This document shows, piece by piece, positions 56,758 to 64,000 of a stretch of DNA of 64,000 nt (the stretch's first letter is position 1; every line of letters begins with the position of its first letter). The notes beneath the pieces were generated by a model. The model was not told the DNA's origin. It saw nothing but the letters and a program-made list of their open reading frames with translations, and did not search any database. The DNA is from Chlamydomonas sphaeroides (lineage: Eukaryota; Chlorophyta; Chlorophyceae; Chlamydomonadales; Chlamydomonadaceae): positions 1 to 64,000 of the forward strand of contig BDDC01000118.1 of the NCBI GenBank assembly GCA_001662425.1, read 5' to 3'. The translations under genes and the position numbers were made by a program.

Positions 56758-59700
56758 TCACGAGCTGGCCAGCACACCGATGCTCTGGGAGCGCTTGATG
56801 CCGCCGCCGGGCGCGACCGAGCAGACGGGCTTGGGCGCCAGCATGGGCATGAACACGGCGCGGGGGCCCTCGGCCCAGATGATGGGCAGAATAATGCGGC
56901 AGGCCACCAGCAGCAGCGCAAACGACATCCACAGGCCTGCAGGGCACAAGCGGTTCGGGAGCGGAGGAATTGAAGCGTCCGGCGGCTGTTGCTTCTTGGA
57001 GCCCCTGTCTGGCTGACTGGCCCGCCCCCAGCAGCCCCATCTTCCACATGTCCCCCCAGCTCACCTCGCAACGAGGGCCGCGGCAGCAGCAGGCGGCCCA
57101 CGCCGTACAGCGCGACCATGAAGAAGTGCTGCACCAGCACGCTGGGCCGCGGGTTGAGTCCCGACAGCAGGCTGATGGGGCCGGCGGCGCAGATGCCGCC
57201 CAGCGCCAAGTAGTCAAAGCACGCCTGGTTCATCTCCTCCTGCGCCGGGTCGCCTGCGGTTGGGGTTGCGACGTGGGGAATGGGGCCGGGTGCGTTAGCA
57301 GAGGTGGTGGTCGTTATTCGGCAGTCCGCGTGCCAGGTTCTTGGGGGAAAGGGTGGAGGCTTGTCTGTGGCGCCGCGCACGTCCACACGCGAATTTAGCC
57401 GCAGCTGCATGGGGGTGGGGGATCGGCCAAGCGCCACCAAGCCACGACCCCGCATGGCTCCAGCCCGCAGCACCCGTGACGCACCCGTGAAGCAGAAGAC
57501 CTTGTACAGCGCGTTGGCGAGCGTGTTGATGGTGGCGGACAGCGGCTTGCGTCGCGTGTAGAAGTCGGCGGTGCGCGCGGCGGTGGCGAGCGCGTTGCTG
57601 AGCGAGGGCAGCGGCCGCAGCATGTCCGCCAGCAGCGCGCAGTCCGACAGGGCGACCGTCATGCCGCCGCCGGTGAGCGGGTGGCGCATGTTGAAGGCGT
57701 CTCCCAGCAGCAGCGCGCCGGGCTGGTGCAGCGGCTTGGCGGGCATGAGCTTGTTCTGGAGGGGAGCGGGAGGGGAGGGGAAGGGAGGAAGGGGCAGGGA
57801 GGTTCGGCAAGGACAGGGCATGCGATGCCGGGGCCGCGATCCCTCAGCCTCTCCCTGACCTGCATGCGCAGCGTCACCACAGGCCCCTCCACGCCTCTGC
57901 CTCCTTGCTGCCTCCCCTTCCTGCCCCCCTCGCTGCCCTGTTCCGCCTGTCCTGCCCCTGCCCGTCCTCGGGCCCGAGGCGCCCACCTGCATGCTGCGGA
58001 TGGCCTCGGGCCGCTCCAGGGCGTCAAGAAACGGCCCCCGCAGGCAGTCGGGCAGCTGCGGCGCCACCGTGGCGCGCAGGTAGGAGGGCAGGTCGCCGGG
58101 CAGCTTCTCGCCGGGCACGTCCACCAGGCAGCTGCAGAGGCGGGGATAACAAGGGTGGGTATGAAATGGGTCGAGGTTGCGAGAGCAGTGACGAAGGTCC
58201 CAGTGCAGGGTCGGGGTTAGAGAGCGAGAGTTCACCAGGGTAGGGCGCCGGGCAGCTTGCGGGCGTCAGCGTTTCGGGTTCGGGCGCCGCCGCCCTTGCG
58301 ACCCTGCCACTGCCACAGCCGCCCCGACCGGTGCCTCCTGCCCCTGCTCCTCCTCCGCCGTGCTCCGTCTCACCGCACTTCCGTGGAGCTGATGGGGTAG
58401 AAGAGGATGGGCGAGGGCCGCGCCAGCACCACGTGGCCGTGCGCTTCCACGGGCAGCGTGCAGCCCTTGAGCAGCAGGCCCACGAAGAACGAGGGGTGCA
58501 CGATCTGGGGGGCGGGAGGGGGAGGGGAGGGCATGGCCGCAGCGATTTCGGGTATTTGTTGGGCGGGCGGGCACCCATCAGCCCCGCAAGAGCCCCATCA
58601 TATGCAAACGGCGCCTACCCTACGAGCACAGGGGCAGCCAGTAGCGCCTATGATCGCAGCCCATTACCGCTTCCCCTCCCGCCTTCTCGCGCCCCACGCG
58701 CCGCCCTCGCGCCGCCCGGCCGCCCCACCTTGGGCGTGCTGAGGTGCTTGCGCAGGTTGGAGTACATGCCGTCGCACACGATGGTCAGGTGCGCGCGGGC
58801 CTCCCGGTCCACGGGCTCGGAGCCCTCGCCCTGCGGCGTGTGGCGGTACTTGACGCCCGTCACCACCTCGCCCTCGCTCCACTCGCCGCCCTTGTCTGCA
58901 GGGGGCCAGGAGGGCAGGGCAGCGGGTGGGGTTAGGGTGGGGGCTTGGACAGGCGCCGTCAGTCAAGGGCCGGGAGGTCAACGCCAACGCGTGCCGTACC
59001 GTTGACCAGCTTCTTGACCAGGGCCTGCCGCACGGTGACGGACGGGCAGCTGGCGGCGGCGCCGCGCAGCTTTTGGATGAAGCGGCCTGCAGAGGCGGGG
59101 GACGCGGGCTTTCAGCCAAGGCCCCGACCACCGCAAGCCTACCTGCCCATACCCCCGCGACGTGATACTGCGCCTTGCCGCGCCAGCCCTACCTCAGCTC
59201 CACGCGGGCACTCCGACCTCCCGTTCCAGCTTCACCCCGGGCACCCAGCGGTCCCCGCTTCCATCCCCCCATTTGGCCCCCCACCCAACTACGCACGCCC
59301 GCACCATGGTGGAAGGAACGGCCCGCCACGTCGGCAGAGTAGCCCTCAATGGGGTAACGCACCACCGCCTGGTTGCCGCCCTTGAACAGCGCATAGCCGT
59401 ACACCTGGGGCCGCAGGGCGACGAGGGAGCTGGGGCCGCCTCCTCCGCCCCCTACCACCTGCCGCCCTGGCGTCCGTACGGCCCGGAGCGCCCCCGCTGC
59501 TCCCTTCATCCAAACCTTCAGCCTCCCCACCCAGGGCCCCTACCTTAACGCTGTCGATGCCGTCCACGCAGCCCTCCAGCCCCAGCTTCTTGAGCTGCAG
59601 GTAGCCGCCCGGCTGCAGCAGCTCGCCCACGATGCGGTCCGGCTGCGTCAGGTCGCGCTCCAGCAGCAGCACGCGCCGGCCGTCCTGAAAGAGGGAGAGG

Positions 59701-60614
59701 AGTGGGACAGGGATGGGAAGCGGTCAGGAGGGAGGTGGGCGTGAGGGGTGAGCAGGGAGGAAGGCGTGTGTGGAGCAGGGCCGGGTGAGCAGGAAGGGGA
59801 TGAGGGGTGAGAGGTTGAGGGAAGCGGAGTTGCGTGGAGCGGGATGAAGGAAGGGAGCTGTGGGGGTGGCGTGAGGGCGGGCTGAGGGTGCGCAGTGGCT
59901 GTGGCATGTTGTTGTTGCTGTTGCACAGTCCGTAACACCGACACTGGCCGTGCGACGCCCATACGGCCCCTGGGCCGCAGAAACCATGTTGTGACCGTGA
60001 CCTAGAGCACAGGCGCAACTAAAGCGGCCAGCTGCCGGTCGCCAAGTCTAGATGACCGACGGGGCCAGGTTGGTGTGGTGTGAGGGCGGGTCGCCGTGCG
60101 CGTTACTACTTCAAGGGCGACCCTGGAGGAAGGCCAAGGGGGATTGACCGGCGCCCTCGCGTGCGGCCCCGGCTTGCCTTAGCCTGAGCGTAGGCTAGCG
60201 CAGAGCCGGCCACGCCGCCTCCGACGATGATGAGGTCCCAGATCTGGTGCAGGGAGGCGGGGAGAAGGTGGGTACAGGTGGGGAAGCAGCGTGCCAGCTG
60301 TCAGGTGAAGGGCCGCGCAGCTGGGCGCAGCTGGCGTGGCACGGCCCGCAGCCAGGGGTTGGGCCGGCACGCGTCCAAAGAGGGGACAGGGGCCAGCGCG
60401 GGGGGCTAGTGTCGTGTGTTGACCGAGGGCCGCAACTCAGGGGTCTATGAAGGGTGGGTGCGCGGGAGCCGCGGGGAGGGGCCCGGTACAGTTCATACCG
60501 CGACCATCCATGCCCGCACCGCACCTCAGGATCGGAGGAGACGTCGTCGCGCGACTGGATGGGAGGCAGGATGAGGGTATCCTCATGGTGGTGCAGGTTG
60601 GTCGCCGTGCACAT
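56758..60614 (-). CDS. SQE: Squalene epoxidase (squalene monooxygenase)
   Basis: Eleven exons close in phase to 521 residues, the usual family length: 60525-60614, 60178-60243, 59544-59684, 59305-59404, 59000-59086, 58729-58895, 58374-58504, 57987-58131, 57485-57755, 57065-57253 and 56758-56936. The FAD-binding Rossmann motif IIVGGGVAGSALAYA is at 35-49, followed by GRRVLLLERDL and DRIVGELLQPGGYL. Later come TIVCDGMYSNLRKHL, CLVDVPGEKLPGDLP, GDAFNMRHPLTGGGMTVALSD (second FAD motif), INTLANALYKVF, CFDYLALGGI and SLLSGLNPRPSVLVQHFF. Hydrophobic C-terminal helices suit an ER membrane enzyme. It converts squalene to 2,3-oxidosqualene with O2 and NADPH, the first oxygen-requiring sterol step. There is no obvious N-terminal membrane helix before the FAD domain. 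Intron 2 begins with GC (AAG/GCAAGC). It is divergent from the Bud20-like gene. Confidence 0.96.
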
Positions 60615-61049
60615 CGCTGCCGTCGAGGGCGCGAAGCGCGCTCACTCCTCGTTTGGATGCCGCGCTCCCGCTCGCCCGTACGTCCCGCGGCTGTTATATT
60701 AGCGCGCTGTGTAGCGATGTACGTTTGGCGACTGACCCAATGTACGCGGAGTGCTGACCGTTCAAGGAAACGCTCAGGCTAAACGCGCGCGCTTCGGCAG
60801 GCGTCGGTCGCTCAGGGTAGGGAGGTTGGGCTTGGGACGTGTAGTTGCACTTGTGTCGAACGGTAGCAGTGGCAGGCGGTTTGGCAGACTTCTGCATTGG
60901 GCCAATGCAGAACTGGACTCTCGAGCAGCGTTCCCGCGCTGCTCGCCGGTACAGCCCATACCGCTATACACAACCTTAACCCTGTGTTATTCTGCATTGC
61001 GGAAGCTTGCATTTGCCGAGGCCGCGCCGACCGCGTCGCCTGTCCGAAA
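60615..61049. promoter_or_regulatory. Bidirectional upstream region, squalene epoxidase / Bud20-like
   Basis: The start codons are 435 bp apart on opposite strands, so the two promoters must lie here or overlap. CTGTTATATTAGCG at about 60690-60703 is the most TATA-like sequence and is close to the squalene epoxidase start; this is only suggestive. Confidence 0.4.
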
Positions 61050-61861
61050 ATGGGAGGCGTCGGCGGGCGGAAAGTTGGTGGTGACAGCAAGACGCGTAAG
61101 GGCTTCAAGCGCCTGCGACGTGGTGTGTTCCAGGAGCGGCACGTCGACCAAGTTTGGGAGGATGTGCGGAAGCCGCCGGCCCTTGTTCACAACGGCAAGA
61201 GTGGACCTATGGGCACGACTGCCAAGTGAGTTGGGCATAGCCGGCTGTAGTTGCCGGCAAGCGTGCCGTCGCGTGGCTTCCCGTGTTTGCCCTCGTTGCT
61301 TGGTCCCACAAAAGCTTCGCTTATCAAAGCGTAGCACGCTTCTTTTGCTGTTGCCGTCACAGCCAGTTGCATCGCCCGGGTCCTGCAACCCTAGACATGT
61401 GGGCCGGTGAAACCCTGCCTCACGTCGGTGACTCCCGCATCCTGCCGCCGCCGCGCGCAGGGCGGAACTCGACGAGGACGTGCCAGGCTTTGGCAAGCAC
61501 TACTGCATTCCCTGCGCGTGAGTTGGGCTACATGTCGTGCCGGCCTTTTCGCTGGCACGCCTGGCGTGTCTGGGCGGCCAACCCCGTGCGCTCCCCGTGC
61601 CGCTGCGTCCAGGACCACTTACGACAGCTCCCCTCTCCCTCCCTCCCTTATCCATACCGCAGCAAGTACTTCAACACGGCCACCGCGCTCGCCAGTCACG
61701 AGGGCGAGCGGCCCCACAAGCGGCGCGTGAAGATGCTCAACACCTCGGCGCGGCCCCATAACCAGCGTGACGCCGAAGCGGCAGCTGGCATGGGCGCGCC
61801 CGACAATGGACCCAAGCTGCGCGCAGGCCTGGCGGCGGGAGCTGCGACAATGGACGAGTGA
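61050..61861 (+). CDS. Bud20/ZNF593-like zinc-finger protein, 60S ribosome biogenesis
   Basis: Three exons (61050-61225, 61461-61517, 61663-61861) give 143 residues. The basic N-terminus (GGRKVGGDSKTRKGFKRLRR) is followed by RHVDQVWEDV, then VPGFGKHYCIPCAKYF, where a single U1-like C2H2 finger begins: Cys-x2-Cys, twelve residues, His-x5-His, ending HKRRVKML. The same order (basic leader, D-Q-hydrophobic motif, PGxGxYYCIxCAxYF, KxHKRRVK) characterises yeast Bud20 and human ZNF593, which bind pre-60S particles and help their nuclear export. The length is close to the family's 130-170. The tail ends in an acidic DE. The intron phases reconstruct CIPCAKYF exactly, which supports the splice sites. 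Confidence 0.93.
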
Positions 61862-63891
61862 GGCATCCGTTTCGTGGCGTCGGGAGCCGCAGCCGCCGTA
61901 GGCGGGCCTGACGAAAGCAACAGCGGCGCCCATAGGGACATACGGCGCGGCGGCGCGGGCGCGAAATGCTTCATTGCGGTGCATGGGCATGGGCGCCATG
62001 CCACCTTATTCGCCCATTTGCGATGAAGTAGCCTGCGGTCGGGCCCGCTGAGGCCGACAGGCGCGGCTGTGCGGGCGGTAGCGATTGAGGCTCACAGCAG
62101 GCAGCCAGCTGGCTCGCGGATGCAGCGGGGCGCGGCTCCTTTGGGCCCGCAGCTGGCGGGCCGGCGGCCGTGGAGCACCAGGCATGGATACGCAGCCTCG
62201 GGGGGTGCCGCCCTTGCAGCGCCTGCACAAGGCGCGGCGTGGCGGCAAGGGGCAGCTGACAAGCCGGCGGCCCGCTTGGGCGTGGCGTCCGTGGCGCCCC
62301 CCGCCCTGGCCTGGGGTCGCTGCGTGGCGGCAGGAGAGGGGCGTGCAGACCTCGTCTGTGCCGTGCGCTGCTCGCTTCGCTGTCCTGCGCAAGCGTCAAG
62401 GGGGCCTCGTGTGGCGCTGCTGGCTTTGGCCGTGGGCTGCCGTAATGGGACCCCGTGTGCTCGCGGCACGGATCAGCCGGATCCATTGGCACGCGTTATG
62501 CCTGCATCATGGGCGCTGGAGCGGCCACGAGCAGCCTGGACGACGGCTTGTGGGCCCTCGGCTGTCTGAGACGTTGGCGTGGACTGGCGGTGGGAGTGTT
62601 TACGTCCCAGCTGTTGGCTCGGCTGGGGGCGTGTGTACATGGTAATGGACAAAGCGTCTGTGCGTGGACCTGACGTGTTTGGGGAGCTTTTGACTTGACA
62701 CGTGGTGACAGGCAGTTGTCGGGCCTTGAGAGTGGGCAGGCAGCCAGGGCCGTGCTGCTGGGGTGAGCTGATGGCAGGATTGAACCCAAGGAGCTGGCAG
62801 CCGCTTTGTGAGGTATCTTGCCACACACCCGCGCGGGTGCGATGGTCTCCAAGAGGCTGGAGTGTGTGGAGTTAGCAGGAGCTGCTGCATGATGCGGCTG
62901 TCATACGCCCCGGGCTGAGGTACCGGTGCATAGATTAGTGCATTGTCGTGACCGGGACGCCGACGAGGCTTCCAGAGCCAGTAGCGGACAGTGCAACAGA
63001 GGATGGATGGCAACGCGTGGCCTAGGTTCGAAACCCCTTTGCTGAATGCGTGCGCAGGCCTTGCTCGTATGTCGTCGCGAGGAGGCCTTGCGGTTCGCGT
63101 TGCTGCGGCGGTTGTAAGACTTGCGCCGCTCCCGTACCCTTGCCGTGCCAGTAGCACTCACTTGCGCTTAGGTCCAACAACGTCGCCACTGTCCAGCGAT
63201 ATCACGCATAGTTCTGTTGCAGTTGTGCGCGCTTGATGTTTTCCTCGACTGCTGGGTTGGGGTCACGGTGGAGCCCGTCGCGCGATCCATTGGATTTCGC
63301 GGATCCAGGTGAGGGCCACCCCTCATTCTCACGTTAGGCCTCCTCACTGCACTGCACGTTGGTTACTTGGTCACTTGAAGCATTATATTCACTTCGGTCA
63401 AGGCTACCTCGGTCGCCCCTGCGCCTGGCTCCACCTCCAACAGAGGTAGGTCGCTTGTGGCTGTGCGCCTGCCTTGCGCGCTGCACGACGCGCATCTTTG
63501 TGCCGATACAGAGTAGCCAGGGCGTCGTGCAGACGCGACTGCTCGTTTCGGGGCGAGTCGCGTCACCCGCTCTTGACGGGCTATCGCGCCCGCGCTCGGC
63601 GCCGCTCGACTCCAGCTGCTGGTCAGCAATTGCATTGTTTTCAAGCAAGGTGCCCCGCGAAACGTGCCATTGGGCATGGTCGCGTCTGCCGTCTAGTTCC
63701 CTTGGCTCCTTTGGACGTCAGCGCCGCACAAGGAAACAGTTCTTGGACGCGAACGGCGACCAAGCACGTCGCAGCCGGCCTCGCAAGCTGCCTGGCAGTT
63801 GACCGTGGTGTGACAGTCGCACCTGCCGCTCGTGTCCCCCTTGCCTCGCAGACCCGCAAACAGAAGCTTCTGCAGCAATACCGCAGGCGCC
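61862..63891. other. Intergenic region near the right end
   Basis: This 2 kb follows the Bud20-like gene. Several open frames exist on both strands but none shows a motif. GGTTCGAAACC at about 63026-63036 resembles a tRNA T-loop, but no stem forms. The last part may be the 5' untranslated region or first exon of the gene at the right edge. Confidence 0.45.
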
Positions 63892-64000
63892 ATGGCATCC
63901 TACGCACCGAGTACCAACCCGTTCAGTCAGCCGCAGCAATACTGGGCGCCGCAAGCAGCTGCTCAACACAGCTACTACCCCACCTCGCCACCCTCAGCAG
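63892..64000 (+). CDS. Possible gene start at the right edge (partial)
   Basis: The ATG at 63892 opens a frame that stays open to the window end and begins MASYAPSTNPFSQPQQYWAP, followed by Gln/Ala/Tyr/Pro-rich sequence with an NPF motif. It is too short to identify. A good acceptor (CCCTTGCCTCGCAG, ending at 63850) lies upstream, so it could be an internal exon in another frame. The call rests on the uninterrupted frame and a biased but plausible N-terminus only. Confidence 0.4.
   Translation, partial: MASYAPSTNPFSQPQQYWAPQAAAQHSYYPTSPPSA

Noticed and set aside
62770..62800. Minus-strand GGGTTCAATCC resembling a tRNA T-loop
   Set aside because: No matching stem, D-arm or acceptor stem was found around it.
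63015..63045. GGTTCGAAACC resembling a tRNA T-loop
   Set aside because: The bases flanking the loop do not pair into a five-base T stem and no anticodon or acceptor arm can be drawn.

Overview
This is nuclear DNA of a green alga. It is very GC-rich, its genes are densely split by short GT-AG introns (mostly about 60-500 bp), and its proteins carry long Ala/Gly/Pro/Ser low-complexity stretches. The gene set includes an octotricopeptide-type organelle RNA-binding protein, a MYND-finger protein of the type common in chlorophytes, and a plant/algal squalene epoxidase. TGTAA motifs, the usual chlorophyte poly(A) signal, follow some genes. A chlorophycean such as a Sphaeropleales or Chlamydomonadales member fits best, but the species cannot be named from sequence alone. 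Two runs of N show that this is a draft scaffold.

I rebuilt fourteen multi-exon or edge genes by hand and required splice phases to close to whole codons. From left to right: a THADA/Trm732-like protein (minus, runs off the left edge); a MYND-finger protein (plus); a KIF12-like kinesin (minus, 12 exons); a nine-AT-hook protein (plus); a PP2C phosphatase with a long disordered tail (minus); a low-complexity protein ending in a CaaX box (minus); a dCMP deaminase with an extra N-terminal membrane segment and a large insertion (plus); a small AGTRAP-like membrane protein (minus); a TrmA/RumA-type RNA m5U methyltransferase (plus, 14 exons); an OPR-type repeat protein (plus, 11 exons); an unrecognised 449-residue protein (minus); squalene epoxidase (minus, 11 exons); a Bud20/ZNF593 ribosome-biogenesis zinc-finger protein (plus); and the start of a possible gene at the right edge (plus).

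Five neighbouring pairs are divergent and share an upstream region: THADA-like/MYND, kinesin/AT-hook, CaaX/dCMP deaminase, AGTRAP-like/RumA and squalene epoxidase/Bud20. The genes do not form one pathway; they cover housekeeping (nucleotide, sterol, RNA modification, ribosome assembly), signalling and cytoskeleton.

The long intergenic stretches (up to 3.7 kb) hold no gene I can support. They do contain traces of repeats: a ~175-bp element present twice (near 3.1 kb and 55.3 kb), a second ~75-bp element present in opposite orientations (3.3 kb and 35.5 kb) that still reads as related peptides, a 24-bp exact repeat, several minisatellites, and an exon fragment with NUMOD3-like repeats. Four introns appear to use GC-AG instead of GT-AG borders.
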